A stretch of DNA of 44,370 nt, from contig JANXVI010000341.1 of assembly GCA_025351745.1 (NCBI GenBank), positions 1 to 44,370 on the forward strand. Direction: 5' to 3'. The notes under the pieces were generated by a model, which was not told the origin of the DNA, did not search any database, and worked only from the letters and a program-made list of their open reading frames with translations. Made by a program: the position numbers and the translations under genes. This document shows positions 8,646 through 16,989 of this stretch, in pieces; within the stretch, counting starts at the first letter, position 1, and each line of letters starts with the position of its first letter. Source of the stretch: Rhodoferax sp. (GTDB taxonomy: Bacteria; Pseudomonadota; Gammaproteobacteria; Burkholderiales; Burkholderiaceae_C).

Positions 8646-9233
8646 ATGTCCAGCCCTCTCAATCTGGCACAGATACGCTTTGACAACGCCCTGGCATTGT
8701 TCGATGAATTTGTGCGCAACACCATCAAACACCCCGACGCCGCCACCCTCAGAGGACTCGAAGGCCGGTTCGCCGAAAGGGTTCAAATTCAGCCCAGTTA
8801 CTGGAGCCAGATCAAGGGCCGTTCACGCCAGATTGGGGAGCGCCTGGCGCGACAATTTGAACAGCTGTGCCATAAGCCCCATGGCTGGATGGACCAAGCG
8901 CACACCGAGGGCGCCAGCCCGGCCAAACCCCCTATACCGGTCGATTCTCCCGGCGAAAGCCACTCGCCGCGGGATGACGATGAACGCTTCATCGTTGGCT
9001 TGGTGCTGACCTATTACCGACGCCACCCCCTACGCGCACGCACCCGGTTGCTGGACTTGCTGGGCGAGGTGCTGACACCCGCCGTGGGCGAGACCAAACC
9101 CAGCGCTGCGCCGGCAAAAAAGCCGATCCCCGTTGTCAAAACCACGCCCGCCACCAGCGCGGCCCCCACCGATGCCCACGCCTTGTGGCTGCGCTCCCAG
9201 ATGGGTGTTGCGCCTCTGCGACAAAAAAAGTAG
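8646..9233 (+). CDS. Small HTH protein resembling the N-terminus of phage-type (Cro/CI) repressors
   Basis: 195 residues from the ATG at 8646. Residues 1-75 (FAERVQIQPSYWSQIKGRSR ... ARQFEQ ... KPHGWMDQ) resemble the DNA-binding part of Cro/CI-family regulators common in Comamonadaceae, in which a GWMDQ-like segment follows the helix-turn-helix. A proline-rich linker follows (95-120), then a short unknown C-terminal part. The S24/LexA peptidase domain often attached to this HTH is absent, so SOS-type self-cleavage is not expected. It is divergent from the two-component operon. The assignment rests on pattern resemblance only. Confidence 0.6.
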   Translation: MSSPLNLAQIRFDNALALFDEFVRNTIKHPDAATLRGLEGRFAERVQIQPSYWSQIKGRSRQIGERLARQFEQLCHKPHGWMDQAHTEGASPAKPPIPVDSPGESHSPRDDDERFIVGLVLTYYRRHPLRARTRLLDLLGEVLTPAVGETKPSAAPAKKPIPVVKTTPATSAAPTDAHALWLRSQMGVAPLRQKK

Positions 9234-9398
9234 CTTCTTATTCTTTTGAATAATTTCAATGGTCTTAAGATAATGCTTCATTTATCATTTGAGCAAGTTT
9301 GCAGCTACGGCAGCGCCTGTCGGCAGCCAGTGGCACTGCAAGTCCGATCAACTCCTCACCCGTCATCCATGGTCCTGTTTGTTTGTGAAATGGCTTGT

Positions 9399-9565
9399 CT
9401 CAGCCCGCGCTCGGCGCAGCTGTCGGCAAAGCTATTGGACCGATATCTGTCGAGTGAGAACAACCGTCGCACCCTGCCGGGGGCGTCTGTAGGCTGAGCG
9501 CACCGCTAGCGTGTGACGCGTTCTCTCCACAGAAGCCCGGGTGCGAAAGCAGTCCGGGCTTTTTT
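9399..9565 (+). ncRNA. Candidate structured RNA ending in an intrinsic terminator
   Basis: Bases 9399-9415 can pair with 9476-9498 as a long interrupted hairpin: CTCAGCC with GGCTGAG, CGC with GCG, CTCGGC with GCCGGG. The strong terminator at 9534-9565 follows. No gene of convincing length ends here, so the terminator may end a short non-coding transcript of about 170 bases. The long interrupted hairpin recalls 6S RNA, but I cannot match its conserved bubble. The upstream part of the gap (9234-9398) shows nothing recognisable. Confidence 0.3.
9534..9565 (+). terminator. Rho-independent terminator
   Basis: Stem AGCCCGG/CCGGGCT encloses an inner TGC-GAAA-GCA hairpin and is followed by a run of six T, then a second T-run (9571-9578). 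It is the best intrinsic terminator in this part of the window, although no convincing coding sequence ends just before it. Confidence 0.8.
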
Positions 9566-9609
9566 GTGCGTTTTTTTTCGATCGACCCTGCAACCCGAAG
9601 GATTCACCT

Positions 9610-9720
9610 ATGTCCCATTTCACCGTACTAACAGTTTTCACCGGCAATCCGTGTCTGCAAACGCCCAAGCGATCCCCGCGTTACGCGATCGGCCACGCCA
9701 GGCCACCCACTTGTTATTAG
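9610..9720 (+). CDS. Possible 36-residue upstream ORF
   Basis: An ATG seven bases after a good Shine-Dalgarno sequence (GAAGGA, 9597-9602) opens a 36-codon frame beginning MSHFTVLTVF. It lies between the terminator and the small conserved gene at 9772 and could be a leader peptide or chance. There is no recognisable family. Confidence 0.2.
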   Translation: MSHFTVLTVFTGNPCLQTPKRSPRYAIGHARPPTCY

Positions 9721-9771
9721 ATCAATCCGGCGACCGCACCAGAGGCGGCGCCCCCGTCAGGAGATACCACC

Positions 9772-10041
9772 ATGGTAGGAAGTTTTCACACCCGGACCTT
9801 GCCGTATTACGCCCCACGCGGTCTGTCTGTTCGGCGCCTTTTGGCAGGCATGTTGCGGGCTGCAAGTCATAGTTTGGCGCAGTTGTCGCGAGCCTTGAGC
9901 GCCACAGCACGGGCCAGCGAGCGCGAGCGCCAGCGCGGCGAATGGGTTTACGAGTTCTATGCGGAAGCCGGCGCACCCGAAGGTGCCTTGTATGTGAACG
10001 GCGAACTCGTGGGCTATGTGCCGGGTGTGACCCGGCTGTAA
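9772..10041 (+). CDS. Small conserved hypothetical protein
   Basis: 89 residues with a good ribosome-binding site (AGGAGA, 9760-9765). The N-terminus is basic and amphipathic; the C-terminus ends in EFYAEAGAPEGALYVNGELVGYVPGVTRL, split here as EFYAEAGAPEGALYVNG and ELVGYVPGVTRL. I associate this tail with small Burkholderiales proteins of unknown function. No catalytic motif, signal peptide or membrane segment is evident. Confidence 0.65.
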   Translation: MVGSFHTRTLPYYAPRGLSVRRLLAGMLRAASHSLAQLSRALSATARASERERQRGEWVYEFYAEAGAPEGALYVNGELVGYVPGVTRL

Positions 10042-10077
10042 ACGCCACGCTGCGTGGAGAGCAAAGTTTTTCCGCAG

Positions 10078-10147
10078 GGCCGCCCCAAGGCAAAATGCGC
10101 CCCCTCGGGGGGCAGAGAGCCACACGCAGTGGGCGAACGTGGGGGCT
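10078..10147. repeat. GC-rich intergenic repeat of the Comamonadaceae type
   Basis: The segment contains GCCGCCCC, then GCGCCCCCTCGGGGGGC (an almost perfect palindrome), then CGTGGGGGC. Elements of this composition are common between genes in Comamonadaceae. It fills most of the gap between the small gene and the aminopeptidase gene. Confidence 0.5.
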
Positions 10148-10211
10148 ACTATTTACAATCGCGGGTTTGCGCCCCACCCCGGCGCCAACACCCTTCCCAC
10201 AAGGAACCGCG

Positions 10212-12014
10212 ATGACTGCCACGCCCTCTGTTTTTGCCCACCGCATTGCCAGCGCCCAAAGCACCCTGACAGAGCTGGGCCTGGCGGCTTGTCTGGTGCC
10301 ATCCAGCGACCCGCACCTGTCCGAATACCTGCCCGCGCGTTGGCAGGGGCGTGAGTGGTTGTCGGGCTTCACCGGCTCCATGGGCACGCTGGTCGTGACA
10401 CAGAATCGCGCCGCGCTGTTCGCTGATAGCCGCTACTGGACCCAGGCCGAGGCCGAGCTGGCACACACCGGCATCGAACTGGTCAAGATCGACACTGGCG
10501 CCTCTACCCACCACGTGCAGTGGCTGGCGCAAAACACCGGTGCTGGCAAAGTGGTCGGCGTCGACGGCGCCGTGCTGGGCCTGGCCGCGGCGCAACAACT
10601 GCGCGAAGAGTTGGCCAAGGTAGGCGCCACGGTCCGCACCGATGTCGACCTGTTTGCACGCATCTGGCCCGATCGCGCGGCGCTGCCATTGGCGCCCATC
10701 TACGAACACGACGCCGCCTTTGCAAGCGCACCCCGCAGCACCAAGCTGGCCCAGGTGCGCTCGGGCATGGCCCATGCGGGCGCCAGCCACCACTTCGTCT
10801 CCACGGTTGACGATATCGCTTGGCTGTTCAACCTGCGCGGCTCCGACGTCTCCTACAACCCCGTGTTCCTCGCCCACGCGCTGATCACCGCCTCCGGCGC
10901 CACACTGTTTGTGGCCACCGGCAAGGTGCCGGCTGACCTGGCCGCACGCCTGAAGGAAGATGGCGTGGCGGTACAAGACTACGCGCTGGCCGGCCCCGCA
11001 CTGGCCGCGCTGCCCGCTAGCGTCGTGCTGCTGCTTGACCCGCGCCGTGTAACGCTAGGCCTGCGTGAAAGCGCCCCCGCTGGGGTGAAAGTGGTTGAGG
11101 CCATCAACCCCAGCACGCTGCTCAAGAGCCGCAAGAACGCCTCTGAGGCAGCCCATGTGCGCGCCGCCATGGAGCAAGACGGTGCTGCGATGTGCGCTTT
11201 CTACGCGTGGTTTGAGGCCGCACTGGGCAAGGAGCGCATCACCGAACTCACCATTGACGAGCGCCTGACCGCCGAGCGCGCCAAGCGCCCCGGTTTTGTC
11301 GGCCTGTCGTTCAACACCATTGCCGGCTTCAATGCCAACGGCGCCATGCCCCACTACCGCGCCACGCCCGAGAGCCATGCGGTCATCGAAGGCAATGGCC
11401 TGCTGTTGATCGACTCCGGCGGCCAGTACCCCGGCGGCACCACCGATATCACCCGCGTCTGGCCCGTCGGCACACCCAGCGCCGCGCAGAAGCGCGACTA
11501 CACCCTCGTGCTCAAGGGCACGATGGGACTGTCACGCGCGCGCTTCCCGCTGGGCACACTGTCACCGATGCTGGACGCGCTGGCTCGCGCACCGCTGTGG
11601 GGGCAGGGCATGGACTATGGCCACGGCACCGGCCACGGCGTGGGCTATTTCCTCAACGTACACGAAGGCCCGCAAAGTATTTCCAAAGCCATCCCCGACG
11701 CGAACATGGCCATGCAACCCGGCATGATCACGTCCATCGAGCCCGGCCTGTACCGCAGCGGCCAGTGGGGCGTGCGCATCGAGAACCTGGTGCTGAACGT
11801 GCCGGCCAAAACCAGTGAGCAGTTTGGTGAGTTTCTGGAGTTCGAGACGCTGACGCTGTGCCCGATCGACACCCGCTGCATAGACACGAGCCTGATGCGC
11901 GCCGACGAGATCGCCTGGCTCAATGCCTACCACGCCACGGTGCGCACACGCCTGAGCCCGCTGGTCAGCGGCGCTGCACTGGACTGGCTGGTGCAGCGCA
12001 CCCAAGCGGTGTGA
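10212..12014 (+). CDS. Xaa-Pro aminopeptidase, three-domain aminopeptidase P (M24B)
   Basis: 600 residues from the ATG at 10212, preceded by AAGGAA. The frame is open 270 bases further upstream, but that part overlaps the preceding gene and the repeat. Two creatinase-like N-terminal domains (1-300) precede the pita-bread metallopeptidase domain. The five metal ligands of the M24 family are visible: D401 (LLIDSGG), D412 (TTDITRVW), H475 (HGTGHGVGYFLNVHEG), E510 (TSIEPGLY) and E524 (VRIENLVL). The enzyme removes an N-terminal residue that precedes proline, using two Mn2+ or similar ions in the cytoplasm. The length and layout fit the long, eukaryote-like aminopeptidase P form rather than the roughly 440-residue E. 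coli PepP. Confidence 0.95.
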   Translation: MTATPSVFAHRIASAQSTLTELGLAACLVPSSDPHLSEYLPARWQGREWLSGFTGSMGTLVVTQNRAALFADSRYWTQAEAELAHTGIELVKIDTGASTHHVQWLAQNTGAGKVVGVDGAVLGLAAAQQLREELAKVGATVRTDVDLFARIWPDRAALPLAPIYEHDAAFASAPRSTKLAQVRSGMAHAGASHHFVSTVDDIAWLFNLRGSDVSYNPVFLAHALITASGATLFVATGKVPADLAARLKEDGVAVQDYALAGPALAALPASVVLLLDPRRVTLGLRESAPAGVKVVEAINPSTLLKSRKNASEAAHVRAAMEQDGAAMCAFYAWFEAALGKERITELTIDERLTAERAKRPGFVGLSFNTIAGFNANGAMPHYRATPESHAVIEGNGLLLIDSGGQYPGGTTDITRVWPVGTPSAAQKRDYTLVLKGTMGLSRARFPLGTLSPMLDALARAPLWGQGMDYGHGTGHGVGYFLNVHEGPQSISKAIPDANMAMQPGMITSIEPGLYRSGQWGVRIENLVLNVPAKTSEQFGEFLEFETLTLCPIDTRCIDTSLMRADEIAWLNAYHATVRTRLSPLVSGAALDWLVQRTQAV

Positions 12015-12035
12015 CAAGAATCGCACAGGGGCCCA

Positions 12036-12095
12036 GTTTTGCTACAAAATGCATAGCAATATAACAAGCATTGACGAGGGCTAGATACCATTTTT
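12036..12095 (+). repeat. Dispersed intergenic repeat, copy 2 (ACGAGGGCTAGA family)
   Basis: GCTACAAAATGCATAGC forms the small hairpin and is followed by GACGAGGGCTAGATACC and a T-run. It lies 21 bases after the aminopeptidase stop codon and has the same layout as the other copies. Confidence 0.75.
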
Positions 12096-12242
12096 ACTCC
12101 AATAGTCATCAAAGAAACCCGAAATGGGTATAAGAAGGCGATTTCCCCGCCAATGGCACACCGGTGGCATACGCGGGTAAGTCCGGGGCTGGGTAAGTGC
12201 GGATAGGGGGCTAAATTGCGGTACGGAACTTGCACGCCAGCC

Positions 12243-12267
12243 TACAATAATTTGACCAAATGGTTAG
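12243..12267 (+). promoter_or_regulatory. Promoter -10 box and RutR-type operator for the ABC importer operon
   Basis: TTGACCA-AA-TGGTTAG (12252-12267) matches the published RutR consensus TTGACCA-NN-TGGTCAA at 12 of 14 defined positions. A -10-like TACAAT lies at 12243-12248, so the transcription start would fall near 12255, inside the operator; bound repressor would then block initiation. No good -35 box is seen. The ATPase gene starts at 12277, and a RutR-like gene ends the cluster. Confidence 0.7.
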
Positions 12268-12276
12268 CTTTTGTCC

Positions 12277-13137
12277 ATGAAACCTGATCAACCCACCACC
12301 GCACCACCGCAACCGCCCTCGTCCAGCCCCAAGCCCGACAGCGCATCCATGTTGCCACCCTCGCTGGCTGCGGCGGTAGAGGTGCACAACGCCAGCCTGG
12401 TCTACCAGACGTCCGACACGCCGGTCAAAGCCCTCAGCAACATCGATCTGCGCATCGGCGAGGGCGAGTTTGTGAGCCTGATCGGCCCCTCGGGTTGCGG
12501 CAAGACCACGCTGTTGCGCGTGATTGCCGACCTGGAGCAGATCAGCGAGGGCAGCGTGCTGGTCAATGGTGTCAGCCCGCACGATGCGCGCCTTGCCCGT
12601 GCCTATGGCTACGTGTTCCAGGCACCGGCGCTGTTCCCCTGGCGCACCGTTTTGGGCAATGTGATGCTGCCGCTGCAAATACAAGGCGGGGACACGGCGC
12701 AGAACCGCAGCACCGCGCTGGCGCATCTGGAGCGTGTGGGGCTCAAGGGGTTTGAGGGCAAGTACCCGTGGCAATTGTCCGGCGGCATGCAGCAGCGCGT
12801 GTCCATCGCCCGGGCACTCGCCTTTGAGCCCAAGATCCTGATGATGGACGAGCCCTTTGGTGCGCTGGACGAAATTACCCGCGACCGGCTCAATGAACAG
12901 CTGCAGCAGCTGTGGCAGCGCGAACGCCGCACCGTGGTGTTTGTGACCCACTCGATTGCCGAGGCGGTCTACCTGTCCACCCGCATCGTCGTCATGTCGC
13001 CCCGGCCGGGGCGCATTGTCAAAGTGATTGAGTCGCCCTTACCCGATGAACGCCATCTGGGCCTTCGCGACACCCAGGCCTTTATGGATGTGGCACATGA
13101 AGTGCGCGAGGCGCTTGCTGATGGCCACCACGAATAA
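12277..13137 (+). CDS. ABC importer ATPase (SsuB/TauB/ThiZ-type), probable pyrimidine-family substrate
   Basis: 286 residues from the ATG at 12277; a TTG two codons earlier is also possible. After a proline-rich N-terminus come Walker A GPSGCGKTT, the Q-loop region FQAPALFPWRTV, signature LSGGMQQRVSIARAL, Walker B ILMMDEPFGALDE and the switch histidine in FVTHSIAEA. This is the nitrate/sulfonate/taurine ATPase family, which couples ATP hydrolysis to import at the inner membrane. It is the first gene of a four-gene importer cluster; the next gene overlaps its end by 17 bases. The RutR-type operator just upstream and the downstream RutR-like gene point to a nucleobase or pyrimidine precursor rather than a sulfonate. 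Confidence 0.92.
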   Translation: MKPDQPTTAPPQPPSSSPKPDSASMLPPSLAAAVEVHNASLVYQTSDTPVKALSNIDLRIGEGEFVSLIGPSGCGKTTLLRVIADLEQISEGSVLVNGVSPHDARLARAYGYVFQAPALFPWRTVLGNVMLPLQIQGGDTAQNRSTALAHLERVGLKGFEGKYPWQLSGGMQQRVSIARALAFEPKILMMDEPFGALDEITRDRLNEQLQQLWQRERRTVVFVTHSIAEAVYLSTRIVVMSPRPGRIVKVIESPLPDERHLGLRDTQAFMDVAHEVREALADGHHE

Positions 13138-14032
13138 GCTGCCTGCCGCACCTCTATTCACCCGTATCTGGGAGGGTGGCCTGCCGATTGCCGTGGTGCT
13201 CATCGCGGTGTTGCTGGCCTGGTACGGCGCCGCCTGGGCCATGAACGCCAGCGCCGCTGTTGAACGCGTGCTGACACCTACGGGCAACCCTTTCACTTGG
13301 CAAGACGTTCTGAGCACCACGCTGAACATGGAGCGCCCGGTGCTGCCTGCGCCGCACCAGATTGTTTTTGATTTCTGGGCCAGCCTGATCGACTGGCCCA
13401 TCGATTCGCCGCGCAATCTGCTGTTCCATGTAGCCGTGACTGGCCAGACCACGCTGGTCGGTTTTGTACTGGGCACGCTCTTAGGCTTGGTGCTCTCTGT
13501 GGCCATCGTGCATTCGCGCACACTGGACCGCGCCCTGCTGCCGTGGATCGTGGCCTCGCAGACCGTGCCGGTGCTGGCCATTGCCCCCATCGTGCTGGTG
13601 ATACTGGGCAGCTTGGGGCTGGAGGGCCTGGCGCCCAAGGCGGTGATTGCGATGTACCTGAGCTTCTTCCCCGTGACTGTGGCGATGGTGCAAGGGCTGC
13701 GCTCACCGCAGGTCATCGAGACCGAAATGATGCACACCTACGCGGCCACCCGTTGGCAAGCGTTATGGATGCTGCGCCTGCCTGCCGCCCTGCCGTTTTT
13801 GTTCCCCGCACTGCGTGTGGGCATTGCCGCCAGCCTGGTTGGTGCCATGGTGGCCGAACTGCCGACCGGCGCTACCGCCGGGCTCGGCGCACGGCTGCTG
13901 ACCGGCTCGTACTATGGCAATACGCTGGCCATCTGGTCAGCACTGGTGATGTCCGCGCTGCTGGGCTTGTTGCTGACAACACTGGTGGCGGGCACCGAGC
14001 ACCTGGTGCTGCGGCATCGGAGGCAGCCATGA
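13121..14032 (+). CDS. ABC importer permease, first subunit
   Basis: 303 residues from the ATG at 13121 (MATTNKLPAAPLFT). The frame is open upstream, but that part overlaps the ATPase gene. The BPD_transp_1 fold is clear: several hydrophobic helices and the cytoplasmic coupling (EAA) loop around YAATRWQALWMLRLPAALPF. It would form the membrane channel with the next gene product. The start overlaps the ATPase gene by 17 bases and the stop overlaps the second permease start (ATGA), indicating tight translational coupling. Confidence 0.9.
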   Translation: MATTNKLPAAPLFTRIWEGGLPIAVVLIAVLLAWYGAAWAMNASAAVERVLTPTGNPFTWQDVLSTTLNMERPVLPAPHQIVFDFWASLIDWPIDSPRNLLFHVAVTGQTTLVGFVLGTLLGLVLSVAIVHSRTLDRALLPWIVASQTVPVLAIAPIVLVILGSLGLEGLAPKAVIAMYLSFFPVTVAMVQGLRSPQVIETEMMHTYAATRWQALWMLRLPAALPFLFPALRVGIAASLVGAMVAELPTGATAGLGARLLTGSYYGNTLAIWSALVMSALLGLLLTTLVAGTEHLVLRHRRQP

Positions 14033-15030
14033 CCAAGCCAGTTGTACCCATGTCCCGAACCAGGCCCCCGATCCCGCCGTTGAAGATATCACCCCGCCGC
14101 ACCACAGCCGCCGTAGTCATCGTGTCATTGGTCGCGGCCAGCCTTCTGTTCCTGCACCCCGCAGCCCAGGGCACCAGTGCGCCCACCCCCCTCTTCTGGC
14201 TCATGCTGATCGCACTGGGCTCAACTGCGTTGTGGACGATTCGCCGTGTCGCCTCGATACAGGGCACGCGTTTCGACGGCGTGCTGACTGCCGCGCTGTT
14301 TGGCCTGTGGGTGCTGTACTTCTGGCAGATGTTGGTGGTGGCGTTTGAAGTACCACGTGTGCTGCTGCCTGCGCCCACGATGATCGTGCAAGCGCTGGTG
14401 GACAACCCCGGCAAACTGTGGGGTGACTTCAACCAGACGGTGCTCAAGGCCGTGTGTGTGGGCTGGCTGCTAGGCAGCGGCCTGGGTTTTGCTGTGGCGG
14501 TGGCGATTGACCGCATGCCGTTTTTGCAGCGCGGCCTGCTGCCGCTTGCGTCCCTCACCAGCACCGTGCCGCTGGTGGCGGTCGCGCCGATTGCGGTGAT
14601 GTGGTTTGGCTTTGAATGGCCGTCCAAGGCCGCCGTCGTCGTGCTGATGACCTTCTTCCCGATGCTGGTGTCTACGCTGGCCGGCTTGAAAGCCTCGGGC
14701 AAGCTGGAGCGCGAACTGATGGTCAGCTACGCGGCCAGCTACAGCCGCACGCTGTGGTCGCTGCGTCTGCCCTCTGCGACGCCCTTCATCTTTGGCGCAC
14801 TGAAGGTCAACGCCACACTGGCCCTGATTGGCGCCATCGTGGCCGAATTTTTTGGCTCACCCACGGTGGGCCTGGGCTTTCGGATTTCGACCGAAGCGGC
14901 CCGCATGAACATGTCTTTGGTGTGGGGCGCAATTGTGGTTGCTGCTGTCACCGGCTCGATGGCCTATGCCTTGCTTGTGCAGCTCGAGCGGCGTGCCGCG
15001 TTCTGGCATCCTTCCATCCGTGGCAAATAA
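14029..15030 (+). CDS. ABC importer permease, second subunit
   Basis: 333 residues from the ATG at 14029, which overlaps the preceding stop by four bases. The N-terminal 100 residues hold three extra hydrophobic helices before the BPD_transp_1 domain, whose EAA loop reads YAASYSRTLWSLRLPSATPF. Longer second permeases are seen in other NMT1-type importers. The two different permeases form a heterodimeric channel. A 192-base gap, mostly a GC-rich repeat, separates it from the binding-protein gene. Confidence 0.9.
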   Translation: MTKPVVPMSRTRPPIPPLKISPRRTTAAVVIVSLVAASLLFLHPAAQGTSAPTPLFWLMLIALGSTALWTIRRVASIQGTRFDGVLTAALFGLWVLYFWQMLVVAFEVPRVLLPAPTMIVQALVDNPGKLWGDFNQTVLKAVCVGWLLGSGLGFAVAVAIDRMPFLQRGLLPLASLTSTVPLVAVAPIAVMWFGFEWPSKAAVVVLMTFFPMLVSTLAGLKASGKLERELMVSYAASYSRTLWSLRLPSATPFIFGALKVNATLALIGAIVAEFFGSPTVGLGFRISTEAARMNMSLVWGAIVVAAVTGSMAYALLVQLERRAAFWHPSIRGK

Positions 15031-15044
15031 TGCATGTAACGACT

Positions 15045-15140
15045 CACCCCCCTGTGCCGCCTGCGGCGTCTTCCCCTACAGGGGAGGCCACCGGTGGCCT
15101 GGCGAAGCCAGTTCCACTGGTGGCCCTGGCCTGGGGACTG
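15045..15140. repeat. GC-rich intergenic repeat inside the importer operon
   Basis: The segment contains CACCCCCCTGTGCCGCCTGC, the palindrome CCACCGGTGG and the small hairpin TGGC-GAA-GCCA followed by TTCCACTGGTGG. Elements with this order (CCCCCTG, GGC-GAAGCC-AGTTCCA) occur repeatedly in Comamonadaceae genomes. It fills the gap between the second permease and the binding protein and may lower expression downstream or process the transcript. Confidence 0.5.
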
Positions 15141-15222
15141 TCTTGCGCCCGTGTAAGCTGGCCGAGTCGTTCTTTGCATTGAAGTGCCGATATTTTTTGT
15201 CCCCAACCCAAAGGAGTGTTCC

Positions 15223-16227
15223 ATGAATCGTTCTTATCTGGTGAGTAAAGGCCTGATGGCCGCGGTGGTGGCAGTGTGCGGCATGACCGCGCAAGCCGCC
15301 GACAAGGTGACCGTGCAGTTGAAGTGGCTGCCCCAGGCACAGTTTGCCGGCTACTACGTGGCGCAGGCCAAGGGCTATTACAAGGCTGAGGGTTTGGACG
15401 TAACCATCAAGCCCGGCGGCCCCGACATTGCCCCCGCGCAAGTGATTGCCGGCAACGGCGCTGACGTAGTGGTGGACTGGATGCCATCGGCGCTGGCCTC
15501 GCGCGAGGCCGGTGTGCCGCTCGTCAACATCGCACAAGTGTTCAACCAGTCGGGCCTGATGCTGACCTGCAAAAAAGCAAGCGGTGTGACCACCCCCAAA
15601 GACCTCAAGGGCAAGACGCTGGGTGTCTGGTACGGTGGCAACGAATACCCTTTCCTGAACTGGATGGGAAAACTGGGCCTCAAGCCCGACACTGACATCA
15701 AGATCCTCAAGCAAGGCTTCAACGTAGACCCGCTGCTGCAAAACCAGGCGGCCTGCATCTCGACCATGATCTACAACGAGTACTGGCAGGTAGTGGATGC
15801 TGGCGTCAAAGAGAGTGACCTGGTTACCTTCTTCTATGAAAAGGAAGGCGTGGCCACGCTGGAAGACGGCCTGTACGTGATGGAAGCCAAGCTCAAAGAT
15901 CCGGCCTTTGTGGCCCGCATGGCCAAGTTTTTGAAGGCCAGCTTTAAGGGCTGGAATGACGCCGTCAAAGACCCCGAAGCGGCGGCCAAGATTGTCGTTG
16001 CGGCGGACGCATCGGGCAGCGCGACCTTGAAGGTGCAGAAGCGCCAGATGGAAAACGTGGCCAAGCTCATCACCAATGCCGGCACACCCAAGGTCGGTTA
16101 CCTGGAGCAGTCTGCCTATGAGCGCACGGTCAAGGTGCTGCTCGCTGGCGGCAGCTCTCCGGTCATCAAGAAAGACCCCGGTGCAGCAGCCATGACACAT
16201 GCTGTGTGGGACGCTGCAGCCAAGTAA
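15223..16227 (+). CDS. NMT1/THI5-type periplasmic substrate-binding protein
   Basis: 334 residues from the ATG at 15223 with AAGGAG at 15211-15216. A Sec signal peptide (1-25, ending TAQA) precedes VQLKWLPQAQFAGYYVAQ, the hallmark of NMT1/THI5-like binding proteins for pyrimidines such as hydroxymethylpyrimidine and related ring compounds. The body keeps the GADVVVDWMPS and GVWYGGNEYPF blocks of that family. It delivers substrate to the two permeases upstream. With the RutR-type operator and regulator, a pyrimidine-type ligand is likely, but the exact compound is unknown. A strong terminator follows. Confidence 0.9.
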   Translation: MNRSYLVSKGLMAAVVAVCGMTAQAADKVTVQLKWLPQAQFAGYYVAQAKGYYKAEGLDVTIKPGGPDIAPAQVIAGNGADVVVDWMPSALASREAGVPLVNIAQVFNQSGLMLTCKKASGVTTPKDLKGKTLGVWYGGNEYPFLNWMGKLGLKPDTDIKILKQGFNVDPLLQNQAACISTMIYNEYWQVVDAGVKESDLVTFFYEKEGVATLEDGLYVMEAKLKDPAFVARMAKFLKASFKGWNDAVKDPEAAAKIVVAADASGSATLKVQKRQMENVAKLITNAGTPKVGYLEQSAYERTVKVLLAGGSSPVIKKDPGAAAMTHAVWDAAAK

Positions 16228-16264
16228 GTAAACTATTTAGTCATATCGATTCCAACCTGTAGTC

Positions 16265-16299
16265 AGGGGTCGTATCCGCAACGGTGCGACCCCTTTTTT
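16265..16299 (+). terminator. Rho-independent terminator of the importer operon
   Basis: Stem AGGGGTCG/CGACCCCT with a 14-base loop that holds its own CCG-CAA-CGG hairpin, followed by T-run 16294-16299. It ends the importer operon and lies directly against the start of the TetR gene at 16306, leaving that gene without a visible ribosome-binding site; readthrough or a leaderless start are possible. Confidence 0.85.
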
Positions 16300-16305
16300 G
16301 CCCGC

Positions 16306-16989
16306 ATGACACCACAAGCCAAACCCACTCGCAAACGCACCGCGGCAGCGCTCGCAGCAACAGCAGCCGCTGAAGAAGATCCGATCAAGGGGCAGATTCG
16401 CAAGTCCAACGAAACCCGCATCCTGGCGGCCGCCGAAAAGGTGTTTGCGCGCGCAGGCTTTGGCGGCACCACCATGGCGGCCATCGCTGCCGCCAGCGAC
16501 CTGCCCAAGGCCAACTTGCACTACTACTTTGGCAGCAAGGACGTGCTGTACCGCGCAGTGCTGGCCCGCACGCTGGGCGACTGGCTGGCACCGGCACAGG
16601 GCATCACGGCGGATGCCGAGCCGCGCGCTGCGCTAGAGCAGTACATACGTGTCAAGATGGCGCTGTCCGCCCAGCGGCCTGACGGGTCCAAGGTATTTGC
16701 CAACGAAATGCTCAACGGTGCCCCGGTGGTCAAGAACATCCTGACGACGGAGCTACGCCCCCTGGTCGTAGAAAAAGCCGCCGTCATCCAGGGCTGGATA
16801 GACGCCGGCCGCATGGCACCGGTCGACGCCACCCACCTGTTCTTCACAATCTGGGCGGCCACACAAACCTATGCCGACTTCGATGTGCAAGTCTGCGCGG
16901 TGCTGGATCGCAAGGCGCTGAGCAAAAAAGACCATTCCCGTGCAACCGAACACGTGGTGTCGTTGCTGATGAGGGGTTGTGGTTTGTAA
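16306..16989 (+). CDS. RutR-like TetR-family repressor
   Basis: 227 residues. After a charged 35-residue N-terminus the HTH reads RILAAAEKVFARAGF ... TTMAAIAAASDLPKANLHYYFGSKDVLY. The C-terminal half (EQYIRVKMALS, FANEMLNGAP, IWAATQTYADFDVQV) matches the YcdC/RutR C-terminal domain. E. coli RutR is released from DNA by uracil or thymine and controls pyrimidine use. Here the gene ends the importer cluster, and a near-consensus RutR operator precedes the cluster at 12252, so it probably represses the importer until pyrimidine is present. No Shine-Dalgarno sequence is seen before the ATG. Confidence 0.88.
   Translation: MTPQAKPTRKRTAAALAATAAAEEDPIKGQIRKSNETRILAAAEKVFARAGFGGTTMAAIAAASDLPKANLHYYFGSKDVLYRAVLARTLGDWLAPAQGITADAEPRAALEQYIRVKMALSAQRPDGSKVFANEMLNGAPVVKNILTTELRPLVVEKAAVIQGWIDAGRMAPVDATHLFFTIWAATQTYADFDVQVCAVLDRKALSKKDHSRATEHVVSLLMRGCGL

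Noticed and set aside
9399-9498. Assignment of the candidate RNA to 6S RNA
   Set aside because: Only a loose resemblance (long interrupted hairpin); the conserved central bubble and flanking genes could not be matched.
9942-10211. N-terminal extension of the aminopeptidase frame
   Set aside because: It overlaps the small conserved gene and a non-coding repeat; the ATG at 10212 has a ribosome-binding site and the family's usual N-terminus.
13543-14028. Extension of the second permease frame upstream
   Set aside because: It overlaps the first permease in another frame; the ATGA overlap at 14029 is the normal operon start.
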